From: Duffyella gerundensis
GTDB taxonomy: Bacteria > Pseudomonadota > Gammaproteobacteria > Enterobacterales > Enterobacteriaceae
NCBI RefSeq assembly: GCF_001517405.1
Contig: NZ_LN907827.1
Span: 3,134,915-3,198,914 of the forward strand
DNA: 64,000 nt
Direction of reading: 5' to 3'
Notes under the pieces: generated by a model
Told to the model about the DNA's origin: nothing
Database searches by the model: none
Seen by the model: the letters and a program-made list of their open reading frames with translations, nothing else
Position numbers and translations under genes: made by a program
Part shown: in pieces, positions 1-9,946 of the stretch
How the letters are laid out: each line of letters opens with the position of its first letter
How positions within the stretch are numbered: the stretch's first letter is position 1

Positions 1-39
1 GCCATTTTTGGCGCACGCGATTACTCCACACAACAATAA
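1..39 (+). CDS. yggS: YggS C-terminus (partial, runs off the window)
   Basis: The first 13 codons, read in frame 1, end with IFGARDYSTQQ and a TAA stop. The E. coli YggS protein (pyridoxal-phosphate homeostasis protein) ends with a very similar IFGARDYS sequence, and yggT follows 12 bases later as expected for this operon. Only the C-terminal tail is present, so nothing can be said about the PLP site. Identification rests on a short motif plus gene order. Confidence 0.75.
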   Translation, partial: AIFGARDYSTQQ

Positions 40-51
40 TTGAGGAACCTC

Positions 52-606
52 ATGCTGACGCTGACTTTTCTGGTCAAAACCCTGATCGACCTGTACGTAA
101 TGGTGCTGCTGTTGCGCATCTGGATGCAGTGGGCGCGCTGCGATTTTTACAATCCGCTGGCGCAGTTCGTGGTCAAAGTGACCCAGCCTATCGTCAAGCC
201 GCTGCGTCGCGTTATTCCGGCTATTGGGCCGGTGGATACCGCCTCTCTGCTGCTGGCGTTTGTGTTGACCACGCTGAAATACCCGATTTTACTGCTGATT
301 CAGGTGGGTGCCTTTTCGGTCGATCCAACCAACCTGCTGGTTGGGCTGCTGTCGCTGCTGAAATCGGCGGGATATCTGGTGTTCTGGGTGATCATCATTC
401 GCTCACTGATGAGCTGGATCAGCCAGGGACGCAACCCGGTAGATCAGGTGCTGCTGCAGCTGACCGAGCCACTGATGGCGCCGATTCGTCGTATGCTGCC
501 CGCCATGGGCGTCATCGACTTCTCCGCCATGATTGTGATTCTGGTGCTGTACGCGCTGAACTTCCTCGGCATGGATCTCTTCCCTGGCCTGTGGTACCTG
601 CTGTAA
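52..606 (+). CDS. yggT: YggT family integral membrane protein
   Basis: A 184-residue, very hydrophobic protein built as two similar halves, each a membrane pair followed by an amphipathic stretch with the pattern PLAQFVVKVTQPIVKPLRRVIP / PLMAPIRRMLP. This is the YggT family arrangement; the family is membrane-bound and linked in the literature to osmotic or ion stress, but the molecular role is unsettled. An in-frame TTG lies at 40, but the ATG at 52 is preferred because a GAGG ribosome site sits 6 bases upstream and E. coli YggT also begins with a TLTFLL-like segment. It follows yggS closely and precedes rdgB by 21 bases; the yggU gene found between them in E. coli is absent here. Confidence 0.9.
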   Translation: MLTLTFLVKTLIDLYVMVLLLRIWMQWARCDFYNPLAQFVVKVTQPIVKPLRRVIPAIGPVDTASLLLAFVLTTLKYPILLLIQVGAFSVDPTNLLVGLLSLLKSAGYLVFWVIIIRSLMSWISQGRNPVDQVLLQLTEPLMAPIRRMLPAMGVIDFSAMIVILVLYALNFLGMDLFPGLWYLL

Positions 607-627
607 CCGATGAATTCTGGAACTCCT

Positions 628-1221
628 ATGCAAAAAGTAGTACTCGCTACCGGCAACGCCGGTAAAGTGCGCGAAATGGCCGATCTGCTGGCGGACTTTG
701 GCCTCGATGTCGTGGCGCAAAGCGACCTTAACGTCATCTCCGCTGAAGAGACCGGCCTGACCTTTATCGAGAATGCCATTTTGAAGGCGCGTCACGCGGC
801 GCAGATTACCGGGCTGCCTGCCATTGCCGATGACTCGGGTCTGGCAGTAGATGCGCTTGGCGGCGCACCGGGCATCTACTCGGCGCGTTACGCCGGTGAA
901 GATGCCAGCGATGAGCAGAATCTGCAAAAATTGCTGGCAGCGCTGGAAAACGTGCCAGACGATCGCCGTCAGGCGCAATTCCACTGCGTGCTGGTTTATG
1001 TGCGTCACGCCGCCGACCCAGTGCCGCTGGTGTTCCACGGTAGCTGGGCCGGTGAGATTGCCCGTGCGCCAGCGGGTGCAGGCGGCTTTGGTTACGATCC
1101 GATTTTCACCGTGCCCGAACTGGCAAAAACCGCCGCCGAGCTGAGCAAAGAGCAGAAGCGTGCGATTTCTCATCGTGGAAAAGCGTTGAAGCTGCTGCTG
1201 GATGCCATGCGTAATGGTTGA
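628..1221 (+). CDS. rdgB: dITP/XTP pyrophosphatase RdgB
   Basis: A 197-residue Ham1/RdgB-family NTPase that hydrolyses non-canonical purine triphosphates (dITP, ITP, XTP) to monophosphates, keeping deaminated purines out of DNA and RNA. Family hallmarks are visible: N-terminal [10 protein letters not shown] (triphosphate-binding), the [21 protein letters not shown] active-site block, GGFGYDPIF, and C-terminal ISHRGKALK. The start at 628 ([10 protein letters not shown]) matches the E. coli N-terminus; an ATG six codons earlier would add an unrelated hexapeptide. The stop overlaps the start of hemW by 8 bases, indicating translational coupling in a yggT-rdgB-hemW operon. Confidence 0.96.
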   Translation: MQKVVLATGNAGKVREMADLLADFGLDVVAQSDLNVISAEETGLTFIENAILKARHAAQITGLPAIADDSGLAVDALGGAPGIYSARYAGEDASDEQNLQKLLAALENVPDDRRQAQFHCVLVYVRHAADPVPLVFHGSWAGEIARAPAGAGGFGYDPIFTVPELAKTAAELSKEQKRAISHRGKALKLLLDAMRNG

Positions 1222-2356
1222 GTTGCCGCCGCTGAGCCTTTACATCCACATTCCGTGGTGCGTACAAAAATGCCCTTATTGCGACTTCAATTCACACGCG
1301 CTCAAGGGCGAAGTGCCGCACGAAGAGTATGTGCGTCATCTGTTGGCCGATCTCGATAACGATGTGGCGCTCACCGCAGGCCGCGAAGTCAGCACCATCT
1401 TTATTGGCGGCGGCACGCCGAGCCTGCTCAGCAGCGAAGCGATGCAGCTGTTGCTGGATGGCGTACGTGCACGTCTGCCGCTGGCCACCGACGCGGAAAT
1501 CACCATGGAGGCGAATCCGGGGACGGTAGAAGCCGATCGTTTCAGCGGCTACCAGCGCGCTGGTGTGAACCGCATCTCCATTGGCGTGCAAAGCTTTAGC
1601 CCGCAGAAGCTGCAACGTCTGGGACGCATCCACGGCCCGGAAGAAGCGATTCGCGCGGCACATCTTGCCGCCGGGCTGGGGCTGCGCAGTTTCAACCTCG
1701 ATTTGATGCACGGCTTGCCCGATCAGTCGCTGGCTGAGGCGCTGGACGATTTAAAACAGGCGATTGCGCTCAATCCGCCGCACCTCTCCTGGTATCAGCT
1801 GACTATCGAGCCGAACACCCTGTTTGGATCGCGGCCGCCGGTGCTGCCGGATGACGATTCGCTGTGGGATATTTTCGAGCAGGGCGATGCGCTGCTGCGC
1901 GCTGCCGGTTATCAGCAGTATGAAACCTCAGCCTATGCCAAACCCGGCTATCGCTGCGAACACAACCTGAACTACTGGCGCTTCGGTGATTATCTCGGTG
2001 TGGGTTGTGGCGCACACGGCAAGCTCACGCAGCCTGACGGCACGATTCTGCGCACGGTAAAAACGCGTCATCCACGCGGATTTATGGCGGGAAATTATCA
2101 GGAAAAGCAGTTTGCCGTTGCCGATCACGACAAGCCGTTTGAGTATTTCATGAACCGTTTTCGTCTGCTGGAGGCGATGCCGCGCGACGAGTTCAGCCGC
2201 TATACCGGCCTGCCGGTAGCGATCATTCGGCCACAGATCGATTGTGCGCTGGAGAAAGGCTACATCACAGAAAGCGAGCAGAGCTGGCAGATTACCGAAC
2301 AGGGCAAGCTATTTTTGAATTCGCTGCTGGAGCTGTTCCTCAGCGAAGAAGAATAG
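1214..2356 (+). CDS. hemW: Haem chaperone HemW, radical SAM family
   Basis: A 380-residue radical SAM protein. The CxxxCxxC iron-sulfur motif is Cys16, Cys20 and Cys23 ([13 protein letters not shown]), followed by GGGTPS and the conserved NPGTVE and GVQSF motifs, with a HemN C-terminal domain. HemW was long annotated as an oxygen-independent coproporphyrinogen oxidase, but it binds haem and delivers it to respiratory proteins; it lacks the HemN-type oxidase signature. The ATG at 1214 ([12 protein letters not shown]) matches E. coli and lies inside the end of rdgB; an upstream ATG at 1202 would add four residues. A strong hairpin terminator follows directly. Haem delivery would suit the two cytochrome bd oxidases found later in this window, though that link is inference. 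Confidence 0.96.
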   Translation: MVELPPLSLYIHIPWCVQKCPYCDFNSHALKGEVPHEEYVRHLLADLDNDVALTAGREVSTIFIGGGTPSLLSSEAMQLLLDGVRARLPLATDAEITMEANPGTVEADRFSGYQRAGVNRISIGVQSFSPQKLQRLGRIHGPEEAIRAAHLAAGLGLRSFNLDLMHGLPDQSLAEALDDLKQAIALNPPHLSWYQLTIEPNTLFGSRPPVLPDDDSLWDIFEQGDALLRAAGYQQYETSAYAKPGYRCEHNLNYWRFGDYLGVGCGAHGKLTQPDGTILRTVKTRHPRGFMAGNYQEKQFAVADHDKPFEYFMNRFRLLEAMPRDEFSRYTGLPVAIIRPQIDCALEKGYITESEQSWQITEQGKLFLNSLLELFLSEEE

Positions 2357-2385
2357 AAAAAGGCGGCTCTGGGGCCGCCTTTTTT
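2357..2385. terminator. Rho-independent terminator, hemW/yggN
   Basis: An AAAAGGCGGC arm, a TCTGGG-type loop and a GCCGCCTTTTTT arm with a T run. Adenines before the stem mean it can act for the minus strand too, fitting the convergent hemW and yggN genes. Confidence 0.9.
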
Positions 2386-2400
2386 ATCCCTGCTAAACGA

Positions 2401-3123
2401 TCAGGAACGGATACCGGCAACCAGCGCCTTGCGCTGCGCTTCCAGCGTCGTCACCCGGTTACAGACTTCGTGACCGAAGTTCTGGAAATCCTGTTCCTGA
2501 TTGCTCCATTCCGCCTGAATCGCCTGCTGTAAACCGCCGAGATTGCCCATAATCGCCTGCAACGGATTACCGTTGCCACCGCCGCCGGACTGCTTTGAGC
2601 CCATTTCATTCAGGCTGTCCTGCAAGACGCCACCGAGGCTGCTCTGCACCAGCTGTTCACCATCCTGACGTACCTGATCGATCGCCTGGTGGTGGAACGT
2701 CAGCCCATCGCTGCGATGTTCGATAATGCGGTTCATCTGCTGCTTAAGCTGGGTATTCAACGTGCTGAGACGATTACGCACGTTGCTCTGCTCGCCCAGC
2801 TTCTCAACGATAACCCGATCCAGCGCCACGCGCCCTTTTTCCAGACGCTGTGTGGCGCCCTGATCGATCCACGGCAGATCGCGACGCAGCGCAGCCTGAT
2901 AATCGATCGCTTTCTGGCGCGTGGCGTTATCGACCTCAACGGCGCTGCCGTTGAACTTCACGTTGCCAGTGGGGGAAATTTCGAGGTTGCCATTGCTGCC
3001 AACCACCTGCACGCTCTGCGGACCCACCACCACGTCATCCTGTGGCTTCACGCTGCATTCGTAAGCGGCCTGCGCCTGAACGGCGGCCAGCATCAGCATC
3101 GCCGCCAGTGTTTTTCGAATCAT
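2401..3123 (-). CDS. yggN: YggN family secreted protein (DUF2884)
   Basis: A 240-residue protein with a clear N-terminal signal peptide (MIRKTLAAMLMLAAVQAQA, cleavage likely before AYECSV), so it is probably periplasmic. The rest is helical and polar with a short Ser/Gly-rich stretch (KQSGGGGNGN) around residues 180-190. It matches YggN in the same chromosomal position as E. coli. No enzymatic motif is visible and the function is unknown. It converges with hemW and is followed upstream by yggL on the same strand after an 89-base gap. Confidence 0.88.
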   Translation of the reverse strand: MIRKTLAAMLMLAAVQAQAAYECSVKPQDDVVVGPQSVQVVGSNGNLEISPTGNVKFNGSAVEVDNATRQKAIDYQAALRRDLPWIDQGATQRLEKGRVALDRVIVEKLGEQSNVRNRLSTLNTQLKQQMNRIIEHRSDGLTFHHQAIDQVRQDGEQLVQSSLGGVLQDSLNEMGSKQSGGGGNGNPLQAIMGNLGGLQQAIQAEWSNQEQDFQNFGHEVCNRVTTLEAQRKALVAGIRS

Positions 3124-3212
3124 GCCTTCTCCTGATTAGGGTTATCCTGCGCCCGGAAGGGAGCGACCGGGGTGCCCGATCGCGGTATTGCATGCTCAGC
3201 GGGACGTGCTGC

Positions 3213-3539
3213 TTAGTCCCACCAGACGTCGAATAGTTCAGTGACTTTAACGTCGGCGTACTGGCGATCTTCCAGCCATTTGCGCACCAGTTCACGATGC
3301 TCGTCGGTGCATTTGCCAGTCTGCTGCAGGCAGATTAAACCTTCCCACTGCAGATATCCGCTGCCATCAAACGCCAGGCCCGCGGGATCGATCACTTCGT
3401 TAATCAGGGCATCAACGGCGGCATCAATTTCCGCTTCGCTGGTGCCGTCGGGAAAACGCCAGGCAACGGAAAAGCCCAGTTCCTGAAACTCATCAATGTG
3501 CAGTTTTTTCCGCAGACGACGACTACGTTGTGTGGCCAT
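3213..3539 (-). CDS. yggL: YggL family protein (DUF469), 50S-associated
   Basis: A 108-residue acidic protein with a basic N-terminal tail ([23 protein letters not shown]), the DUF469 layout. The family has been reported to associate with the large ribosomal subunit; that comes from family knowledge and nothing here tests it. Its ATG overlaps the TAA of trmB by one base, so the two genes are translationally coupled, which fits a pairing of two translation-related functions. Confidence 0.9.
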   Translation of the reverse strand: MATQRSRRLRKKLHIDEFQELGFSVAWRFPDGTSEAEIDAAVDALINEVIDPAGLAFDGSGYLQWEGLICLQQTGKCTDEHRELVRKWLEDRQYADVKVTELFDVWWD

Positions 3540-4258
3540 TATTTCACCCTCTCAAACATTAAATCCCATACGCCGTGGCCCAGTCGCTGCCCGCGTTGCT
3601 CAAACTTGGTTAACGGTCGCGATTCAGGACGCGGCACATAATTGCCCTCCTCGGACAGATTTTTATACCCGGCGATGCTGCTCATCACTTCCAGCATGTG
3701 CTCGGCGTACTGTTCCCAGTCGGTGGCCATGTGAAAGACGCCGCCCAGCTTCAGCTTGCGCATCACCAGTTCAGCAAAAGGCCCCTGCACGATGCGGCGC
3801 TTATTGTGACGCGCTTTATGCCAGGGATCGGGGAAGAAGAGCTGCACCATGCGCAGTGAGTGATCGGGAATCATCTTTTCCAGCACTTCCACCGCATCGT
3901 GACACATCACGCGCAGGTTGTTGACGCCCACCTCTTCCGCCGCGCTCAGACAGGCCCCAACGCCGGGAGCATGCACTTCAATGCCGAGAAAATTTTGCTG
4001 CGGATTGCTGCTGGCCATCGCCACCAGTGACGCGCCCATGCCGAAGCCGATCTCCAGCACCGTGGGTGCCTCGCGGCCAAACAGTTGCGGCAGATCGATC
4101 GGTTCAGGCTGGTATTCAACGCCCAGAACTGGCCAGAGTTGATCCAGCGCCTGCTGCTGGCCTTTGGTCAAACGACCCTGGCGGCGTACAAAACTGCGGA
4201 TGCGCCGCAAAGGCCGTCCGTTCTCATCAAATTCTGGAGTTATGACGTCATTGATCAT
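3539..4258 (-). CDS. trmB: tRNA (guanine-N7-)-methyltransferase TrmB
   Basis: A 239-residue SAM-dependent enzyme forming m7G46 in the tRNA variable loop. Visible hallmarks are the SAM-binding [10 protein letters not shown], the GIEVHAPG segment, and the family signature [15 protein letters not shown]. The start at 4258 ([19 protein letters not shown]) matches the E. coli protein; extending to 4297 would add 13 residues of unrelated sequence lying in the divergent promoter region towards mutY. Length equals E. coli TrmB. It forms a two-gene unit with yggL. Confidence 0.96.
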   Translation of the reverse strand: MINDVITPEFDENGRPLRRIRSFVRRQGRLTKGQQQALDQLWPVLGVEYQPEPIDLPQLFGREAPTVLEIGFGMGASLVAMASSNPQQNFLGIEVHAPGVGACLSAAEEVGVNNLRVMCHDAVEVLEKMIPDHSLRMVQLFFPDPWHKARHNKRRIVQGPFAELVMRKLKLGGVFHMATDWEQYAEHMLEVMSSIAGYKNLSEEGNYVPRPESRPLTKFEQRGQRLGHGVWDLMFERVK

Positions 4259-4414
4259 CGGTTGCCTGCTGCTGTGCTTATTTTGGGAAAACGGCATTAT
4301 GCAAAGTTACCAGGCAGAAGCAAGCTCTTGCAAACTTCCGGTTTACAGCATTACGCGTCTGTGCTGGAATTCCTGCCTGAGTGTAGAGTAATCACGGAAA
4401 ATTTCCTTCTTATG

Positions 4415-5494
4415 ATGCAAGCGCAACCATTCGCGCAACAAGTGCTGGAATGGTATCAGCGCTTTGGCCGCAAAACCCTGCCGTGGCAACAGGAAAAAAC
4501 GCCTTATAAAGTCTGGCTGTCAGAAGTGATGCTGCAACAAACGCAGGTCGCCACGGTGATTCCCTACTTCCAGCGTTTCATGGCGCGTTTTCCAACCGTA
4601 ACCGATCTTGCCGCCGCGCCGCTGGATGAAGTGCTGCATTTGTGGACCGGGCTGGGCTATTACGCCCGTGCGCGCAATCTGCATAAAGCAGCACAACAAA
4701 TAGCGGATAAACATCAGGGCATCTTCCCGCAAAACTTCGAGGACGTCTCAGCGCTGCCAGGCGTCGGTCGCTCCACCGCGGGCGCCGTGCTGTCGCTGTC
4801 GCTCGGCCAGCATTTTCCTATCCTTGATGGCAACGTAAAACGCGTGCTGGCACGCTGTTATGCCGTCTCCGGCTGGCCCGGCAAGAAAGAGGTAGAGAAA
4901 AAGCTGTGGCAGATCAGTGAAGAGGTCACACCGGCGCAGGGCGTCAGCGAATTTAACCAGGCGATGATGGATCTCGGCGCGCTGGTCTGTACGCGCTCCA
5001 AACCGAAATGCGAACTCTGCCCGCTGAATCGCGGCTGCATCGCCTATGCCACCAGCAGCTGGGCGAGTTACCCGGGCAAAAAGCCGAAGCAGACGCTGCC
5101 GGTGCGTGAAGGCTGGTTTTTGATGATGCAGCGCGACGACGGCATCTGGCTGGAGCAGCGCCCGCCCGTGGGCCTGTGGGGTGGCCTCTATTGCTTCCCA
5201 CAGTTTAACAGCGACGCCGATCTGCGCGACTGGCTGCGCAGCCAGGGACGCGATCCGGCGGCGTTGCAGCAGCTCACCGCCTTCCGCCATACCTTCAGCC
5301 ATTTTCATCTCGATATCGTGCCAATGTGGTTACCCGAGCCTTCTTCCGGCGCAGCGATGGATGAAGGCAGTGGTCTCTGGTATAACTTAGCGCAACCGCC
5401 GTCTGTGGGACTGGCCGCTCCGGTTGAGCGGCTGCTGCAACAGTTGCGTCACCCACAACAATTGACGACCCGCGTGACCGAAGAGGAAGAGTAA
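4415..5494 (+). CDS. mutY: Adenine DNA glycosylase MutY
   Basis: A 359-residue bifunctional repair protein that removes adenine mispaired with 8-oxoguanine. It contains an HhH-GPD glycosylase domain ([15 protein letters not shown], then the catalytic Asp in [10 protein letters not shown]), a [4Fe-4S] loop with spacing C-x6-C-x2-C-x5-C ([17 protein letters not shown]), and a C-terminal NUDIX-like 8-oxoG recognition domain with [12 protein letters not shown]. ATGs at 4412 and 4415 are both possible; 4415 gives MQAQPF, close to E. coli MQASQF. The coding frame stays open upstream into trmB territory, which is a shadow. The stop overlaps the yggX start by one base. Confidence 0.96.
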   Translation: MQAQPFAQQVLEWYQRFGRKTLPWQQEKTPYKVWLSEVMLQQTQVATVIPYFQRFMARFPTVTDLAAAPLDEVLHLWTGLGYYARARNLHKAAQQIADKHQGIFPQNFEDVSALPGVGRSTAGAVLSLSLGQHFPILDGNVKRVLARCYAVSGWPGKKEVEKKLWQISEEVTPAQGVSEFNQAMMDLGALVCTRSKPKCELCPLNRGCIAYATSSWASYPGKKPKQTLPVREGWFLMMQRDDGIWLEQRPPVGLWGGLYCFPQFNSDADLRDWLRSQGRDPAALQQLTAFRHTFSHFHLDIVPMWLPEPSSGAAMDEGSGLWYNLAQPPSVGLAAPVERLLQQLRHPQQLTTRVTEEEE

Positions 5495-5766
5495 TGAGCC
5501 GCACTATTTTTTGTACCTATTTACAGCGTGATGCTGAAGGCCAGGATTTTCAGCTCTATCCTGGCGAGCTGGGTAAGCGTATTTACAACGAAATTTCGAA
5601 AGAAGCCTGGTCGAAATGGATGGCGAAACAGACCATGTTGATCAACGAGAAAAAGCTCAACATGATGAACGTAGCCGATCGTAAGGTGCTGGAGCAGGAG
5701 ATGGTTAACTTTCTGTTTGAAGGCAAAGAGGTTCATATCGACGGTTATACGCCACCAGAAGCGTAA
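5494..5766 (+). CDS. yggX: Probable Fe(2+)-trafficking protein YggX
   Basis: A 90-residue protein nearly identical in pattern to Ygg[21 protein letters not shown] with the single conserved Cys7, [13 protein letters not shown] and the C-terminal [13 protein letters not shown]. The family protects iron-sulfur enzymes from oxidants; its position directly downstream of mutY, an iron-sulfur enzyme, is conserved in enterobacteria. Coupled to mutY by a TAATG overlap. Confidence 0.95.
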   Translation: MSRTIFCTYLQRDAEGQDFQLYPGELGKRIYNEISKEAWSKWMAKQTMLINEKKLNMMNVADRKVLEQEMVNFLFEGKEVHIDGYTPPEA

Positions 5767-5772
5767 CCGTTT

Positions 5773-5797
5773 GGGCCTCGGCTGAGGCCCGCACTTT
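5773..5797 (+). terminator. Hairpin between yggX and mltC
   Basis: GGGCCTC, loop GGCT, GAGGCCC, then GCACTTT. A perfect 7-bp stem with only a weak T run, so it may be a partial terminator or attenuator that lowers mltC expression. Confidence 0.5.
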
Positions 5798-5826
5798 ATC
5801 AGGCACTGACACTAGTCGACTCTAAA

Positions 5827-6900
5827 ATGAATAAAAAATTAATTGCCTTAATGGTAATAGCGCCACTCCTGATCTCCTGCTCCGGCAATAAAAAGCAAGT
5901 TTCACACGAAGAATGGGTCAAAGACACCAACGCTTTCGATATCTTAATGGGCCAGTTTGCCCATAACATCGAGAACATCTGGGGCATCAATGAAGTTCTG
6001 ATCGCCGGCCCGAAAGATTACGTAAAATATAGCGATAACTACTATACGCGCAGCCACATCAACTTTGATCGCGGCTCAATCACCATTGAAACCATTTCTG
6101 GCACCGATCCTTCGGCCAGCCTGCGTCAGGCGATTATCAGTACGCTGTTAGTCGGCGACGATCCCGGCAATGTGGATCTCTATTCCGACGCCAACGATAT
6201 CAAGATCAGTAAAGAACCGATGCTCTATGGCCAGGTACTGGATAACACCGGTGCGCCGATTCGCTGGCAGGGCCGCGCCGCCAGTTTTGCTGATTACCTG
6301 TTGCAGAACAAGTTGCAGCGACGCACTTCCGGCCTGCATGTGATCTGGTCGGTGACCATTCCGATGGTGCCGAACCACCTCGACAAACGTGCGCATAAGT
6401 ATCTGCCGCTGGTGCGTAAATCTGCCGATAAATACGGCGTTGACCAGTCGCTGATTCTGGCAATCATGCAGATTGAATCGAGCTTCAACCCCTACGCAGT
6501 CAGCCATTCTGATGCGCTGGGCCTGATGCAGGTGGTGCAGCACACCGCTGGCGTTGACGTGTTCCGCATGAAAGGGAAATGGGGCAAACCGAGCCGCAGC
6601 TACCTGTTCGATCCGGAAAACAACATTGATGCCGGTACCGCTTATCTGTCGATTCTGCAAAACAGTTATTTGGGCGGGATTTCCAACCCAACCTCCCGCC
6701 GTTATGCGGTGATCACCGCTTACAACGGCGGCGCCGGTAGCGTGCTGCGTGTGTTCTCAAGTGATAAGAACCGTGCGTTTAACCTGATTAACGCCATGTC
6801 ACCAGCGCAGGTTTACCAGACGCTGACCAGCGATCACCCTTCCGCCGAGTCACGACGTTATTTGTATAAGGTGAGTACCGCGCAGCGGAGTTATCGATAG
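5827..6900 (+). CDS. mltC: Membrane-bound lytic murein transglycosylase C
   Basis: A 357-residue lipoprotein. The N-terminus [20 protein letters not shown] carries a lipobox ending LISC, so Cys18 should be lipidated and the protein anchored in the outer membrane facing the periplasm. The C-terminal soluble lytic transglycosylase domain shows the catalytic Glu in [15 protein letters not shown], the GLMQV motif and AYNGGAGSV. It cleaves peptidoglycan glycan strands to 1,6-anhydromuropeptides. Length and order match E. coli MltC. The first arm of the composite repeat element begins about 20 bases after the stop codon. Confidence 0.95.
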   Translation: MNKKLIALMVIAPLLISCSGNKKQVSHEEWVKDTNAFDILMGQFAHNIENIWGINEVLIAGPKDYVKYSDNYYTRSHINFDRGSITIETISGTDPSASLRQAIISTLLVGDDPGNVDLYSDANDIKISKEPMLYGQVLDNTGAPIRWQGRAASFADYLLQNKLQRRTSGLHVIWSVTIPMVPNHLDKRAHKYLPLVRKSADKYGVDQSLILAIMQIESSFNPYAVSHSDALGLMQVVQHTAGVDVFRMKGKWGKPSRSYLFDPENNIDAGTAYLSILQNSYLGGISNPTSRRYAVITAYNGGAGSVLRVFSSDKNRAFNLINAMSPAQVYQTLTSDHPSAESRRYLYKVSTAQRSYR

Positions 6901-6920
6901 GGATGGGATTTTGTTTCGTT

Positions 6921-7230
6921 CTGCCTGGCGGCGGCTTTTAAGGTCAACGTCTTAAGGTCAACGGCCATTTCGTTCTGCCCTACGGGCCGCCCGAGCAGGG
7001 GCGGCATGCGCCCCCCCCTGCACCCCGGCTATCCGGCAAACACAACCGCCCGCCTCAGGCGGGTACCTTCGTCGGTTCACATTTCTTCACGGACCGCTCG
7101 CGATTCGCTCCTGCTCAGCGCTCCCTTGTCCCGCCATCCATGGCGGGACATCCTAAAATGTTCACCTCCTCAGCGGTGGTGATGCCTCCTCAAGGTCAAC
7201 AACCAGGTCAAAACCCAAGTCAAAACCCAA
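6921..7230 (-). repeat. Composite structured repeat, locus 1 left arm (type B)
   Basis: The element is described in its own orientation, here the minus strand. The conserved block TTGTGTTTGCCGGATAGC is at 7028-7045. The type-B domain holds a perfect hairpin, CCCGCCAT-cc-ATGGCGGG at 7130-7147, flanked by an imperfect outer stem (GGTGAACATTTT against the AAATGTGAACC region). Its inner end is the TGACCTTGAGGAGGCATCAC block at about 7179-7198. The outer end carries two TTAAGGTCAACG units and starts about 20 bases after the mltC stop. The GC-rich hairpin here is degenerate because of a C run at 7010-7018. Confidence 0.85.
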
Positions 7231-7302
7231 ATATCTAAGGCACAGACACTTCGACTTTTAAGTTTGTTGGAGTTCAGGTTTTGGGTTTTAGTTTTGGATT
7301 TC

Positions 7303-7428
7303 GAGCTTTGAGCTTTGAGCTTTGAGCTTTGAGCTTTGAGCTTTGAATTTTAGATTTTAGATTTTAGATTTTAGATTTTAGATTTTAGATTTTAGGTTTT
7401 AGGTTTTAGGTTTTAGATTTTAGGTTTT
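7303..7428 (+). repeat. Heptanucleotide array, 18 units, locus 1
   Basis: Eighteen back-to-back 7-bp units in perfect phase: six GAGCTTT, one GAATTTT, then AGATTTT and AGGTTTT variants. The variants are clustered, as expected from slippage-driven spread. It lies between the two arms of locus 1 on the side of the right arm. Confidence 0.93.
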
Positions 7429-7454
7429 ATTTAGAATTTCATCTTTTATCTTTT

Positions 7455-7845
7455 CGGGTTTGACCTGGGTTTTGACCTTGAGGAGGCATCACAAACGCCG
7501 AGGGAAAAGCGTTTTCCAGGGCGAGCCGCAGGGATGCGGCGAGAATAAGCGCCGCGCCGGGAGCGCGTCGCGCATGGTCCGTCAGGAAAACGCTTTTGCT
7601 GAGGGTACCCACGAAGTGGGCGATTGTGTTTGCCGGATAGCGCGGGTGCAGGGCCGGGGCGACTGCCGGCCCTGCTCGGGCAGGCTTTAGCCTGTACGAA
7701 ATGGTCTTTGACCTGGCCCTGCTCGGGCAGGCTTTAGCCTGTACGAAATGGTCCTTGACCTGGCCTTAAAAAGCCCGCCTGCAAGGCAAAATCGCCCTGC
7801 CACACCCCGCCTGCAAGGCAAAAAAAAGGCTGCCTGAAAGACGGA
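7455..7845 (+). repeat. Composite structured repeat, locus 1 right arm (type A)
   Basis: Begins with TTTGACCTGGG TTTTGACCTTGAGGAGGCATCAC. The type-A outer stem is perfect: AAAAGCGTTTTCC (7505-7517) pairs with GGAAAACGCTTTT (7585-7597). Inside it is the hairpin GCCGCA-GGGA-TGCGGC (7525-7540). Then come a CCCAC-gaa-GTGGG hairpin, the TTGTGTTTGCCGGATAGC block (7624-7641), the CAGGGCCGG/CCGGCCCTG stem (7649-7674), and two copies of a 47-bp unit starting at 7671 and 7718. The tail has two GCCTGCAAGGCAAAA hairpins and ends some 50 bases short of the stop codon of the convergent gene. Confidence 0.87.
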
Positions 7846-7893
7846 TTGCCTTCCAGGTCGCCTGGCTTAATTCCCCTGGTGTTGGGAATAGTA

Positions 7894-8724
7894 TTAGCGT
7901 TTTATATTTTTGAACTGCTGTGTGGTCTCGGTTAATGCTACTTCTGTCGGCAGCCGCTCCATAGAGCTGGCACCGTAAAATCCATCGCATAACGGGCAAT
8001 GTTCAAGAATATATTGTGCATCCTGCGGCGTGGCGATCGGGCCACCGTGGCACAGAACAATCACATCCTCGCGCACTGCTTTTGCTGCCTCTGCCCATGC
8101 ATTTATTATCGGCACACAGTCCGCCAAACTTAAGGCGGTTTCGGCACCAATATTACCGCCGGTGGTTAAACCCATGTGCGGCACGATAATGTCGGCGCCC
8201 GCTTCGGTCATCGCCACCGCGTCATCGGCGCTGAACACATAAGGCGTGGTCAGCAGATCTTTTTCATGCGCCAGGCGAATCATCTCCACTTCCAGCGCAT
8301 AACCCATGCCGGTCTCTTCCAGATTGGCGCGGAAGTTACCGTCAATCAGGCCAACGGTAGGGAAATTCTGTACGCCTGAAAACCCCAGCGTTTTGAGATC
8401 GTCGAGAAACTTATCGAACAGGCAAAACGGATCGGTGCCGTTGACGCCCGCCAGAACCGGCGTCTTTTTCACCACCGGCAGCACCTCTTTCGCCATGTCG
8501 ACCACGATTTCATTGGCGTTGCCGTAGGCGAGCAAACCCGCCAGCGAACCGCGGCCCGCCATGCGATAGCGGCCAGAGTTATAGATGACGATCAGATCGA
8601 TGCCACCCGCCTCTTCGCACTTCGCTGAAAGGCCGGTGCCCGCGCCGCCGCCAATAATCGGCTCACGGCGGGCGATCATCTGCCGAAAGGTGCTGAGTAT
8701 TTCCTGACGCGTAAACGCAGGCAT
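7894..8724 (-). CDS. Phosphoenolpyruvate hydrolase family TIM-barrel protein
   Basis: A 276-residue protein of the family annotated as PEP hydrolase-like / TIM-barrel signal-transduction proteins. Visible features are [41 protein letters not shown] near the N-terminus, [25 protein letters not shown] and the late glycine-rich [12 protein letters not shown]. Members are usually found next to Tm-1-like proteins, as here. The true substrate is not established for this branch. The start at 8724 (MPAFTRQEI) lies one base past the stop of the upstream gene; starting at 8790 would overlap it by 65 bases. Transcribed with the Tm-1-like gene. Confidence 0.85.
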   Translation of the reverse strand: MPAFTRQEILSTFRQMIARREPIIGGGAGTGLSAKCEEAGGIDLIVIYNSGRYRMAGRGSLAGLLAYGNANEIVVDMAKEVLPVVKKTPVLAGVNGTDPFCLFDKFLDDLKTLGFSGVQNFPTVGLIDGNFRANLEETGMGYALEVEMIRLAHEKDLLTTPYVFSADDAVAMTEAGADIIVPHMGLTTGGNIGAETALSLADCVPIINAWAEAAKAVREDVIVLCHGGPIATPQDAQYILEHCPLCDGFYGASSMERLPTEVALTETTQQFKNIKR

Positions 8725-8725
8725 G

Positions 8726-9946
8726 TTAAATCTCCCTGGAAAACAGTTGGCGAAATATTCCGACCGCTTCGTTAGCAAAAAGTGGATCATTAATGTTATA
8801 GGGCAGGCGGATCAACTGCCGCCGGCTATTTTGTTGCAGCTCCGCCTCAAGCGTGCGGATAAAAGCGTCGTTAGCCTGCGGGTTCCAGAATGGCTGGCCC
8901 GGCGCATCAAGCGCTGAGAAACCGCCTTCCGGCAGCAGGAAACGTATTTCGCCCTGGCAACGGTTCAGCTTGGCCGCGATCCATTTCGCCATGACGACAT
9001 TTTCTTCTGGCGTGGTGCGCATCAGCGTCACCTGCGCGTTGTGCTCGTAAAACAGGCGCTCGGCATAACGCGCCGGTACGCTGGCCCGCGCGCCGAAGTT
9101 GACCATATCCAGCGCTCCACAGGAGAGCACGCACGGCACACCGCTGTGGGCGATGGCATCAAAGCGATCTTCGCCGCAGGCCAACACGCCGCCAAACAGC
9201 AGATCGCACACTTCGGTGGTGGTTAAATCGAGCACGCCATCAAGCATGCCGCTGGCGATCAGCTTTTCCATCGCCCTGCCGCCGCTGCCGGTGGCGTGAA
9301 ACACCAGGCAGTCGAACTCCGCTTCCAGCTGATCGCTGACGTTCTGAATGCAGGGCGTGGTGACACCAAACATTGTCAGGCCCAGCGCAGGTTTGTCGCT
9401 GCTGGCCGTGGCGTCGGCAAACAGCACCGCGCCCGCCATCTGATGCGCGGCGTTGCCTAACACCTGACGAGAAATACGGTTCAGGCCGGCGACGTCGGTA
9501 ACGGAATAGATCATGCTGATATCGCTGGCCCCGATGTAGCCGGAGATATCTCCTGACGCCATGGTCGAGACCATAATTTTTGGAATGCCGATCGGCAGCA
9601 TCTGCATCGCAGGCGTAATCAACGCCGTGCCGCCGGAGCCGCCCAGGCCAATAATGCCCGCAACGTCGGTGGCCTGGCTGAGAAAGCGTTCAAACGCCAG
9701 CGCCATCGCCGCGATCGCTTTACCGCGATCACCACAAAATACTGCGGATGCCCCTTCAGGATGGCAGGCCGCAACCTGCTGCGGTGTGATATCGGCAGCA
9801 GAATCGACATGCAGCGCATGGGTAGACAGGTCCACCGTTTTCACCGGCAACGCCGTTTTCACAATCAGATCGCGAACGAAATTGAGTTCTCTTCCTTTAG
9901 TATCAGCCGTGGCAACTGCATAGATAAAACCCTTGTCTACGTTCAT
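8726..9946 (-). CDS. Tm-1-like ATP-binding domain protein (UPF0261)
   Basis: A 406-residue protein of the UPF0261 / Tm-1-like family: it begins [22 protein letters not shown], has [32 protein letters not shown] in the first half and [40 protein letters not shown] in the second. The plant homologue Tm-1 N-terminal domain binds ATP and confers virus resistance; the bacterial role is not known. It is the first gene of a two-gene unit with the PEP-hydrolase-like gene, divergent from a TetR regulator that probably controls it. A catabolic or detoxifying role is a guess from this layout. Confidence 0.85.
   Translation of the reverse strand: MNVDKGFIYAVATADTKGRELNFVRDLIVKTALPVKTVDLSTHALHVDSAADITPQQVAACHPEGASAVFCGDRGKAIAAMALAFERFLSQATDVAGIIGLGGSGGTALITPAMQMLPIGIPKIMVSTMASGDISGYIGASDISMIYSVTDVAGLNRISRQVLGNAAHQMAGAVLFADATASSDKPALGLTMFGVTTPCIQNVSDQLEAEFDCLVFHATGSGGRAMEKLIASGMLDGVLDLTTTEVCDLLFGGVLACGEDRFDAIAHSGVPCVLSCGALDMVNFGARASVPARYAERLFYEHNAQVTLMRTTPEENVVMAKWIAAKLNRCQGEIRFLLPEGGFSALDAPGQPFWNPQANDAFIRTLEAELQQNSRRQLIRLPYNINDPLFANEAVGIFRQLFSREI

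Noticed and set aside
403..1173. 256-codon minus-strand frame opposite yggT and rdgB
   Set aside because: Antisense shadow of two clear conserved genes; His/Arg/Gln-rich translation typical of reverse GC-rich coding DNA.
7460..7690. 76-codon frame over the locus 1 right arm
   Set aside because: It lies wholly inside the structured repeat and the equivalent frame is not kept in other arms.
6921..7845. Insertion sequence or MITE explanation for the composite repeat
   Set aside because: No transposase frame, no clear terminal inverted repeats with target-site duplications, and co-varying hairpins are not expected for a decayed IS. A mobile origin is not excluded.
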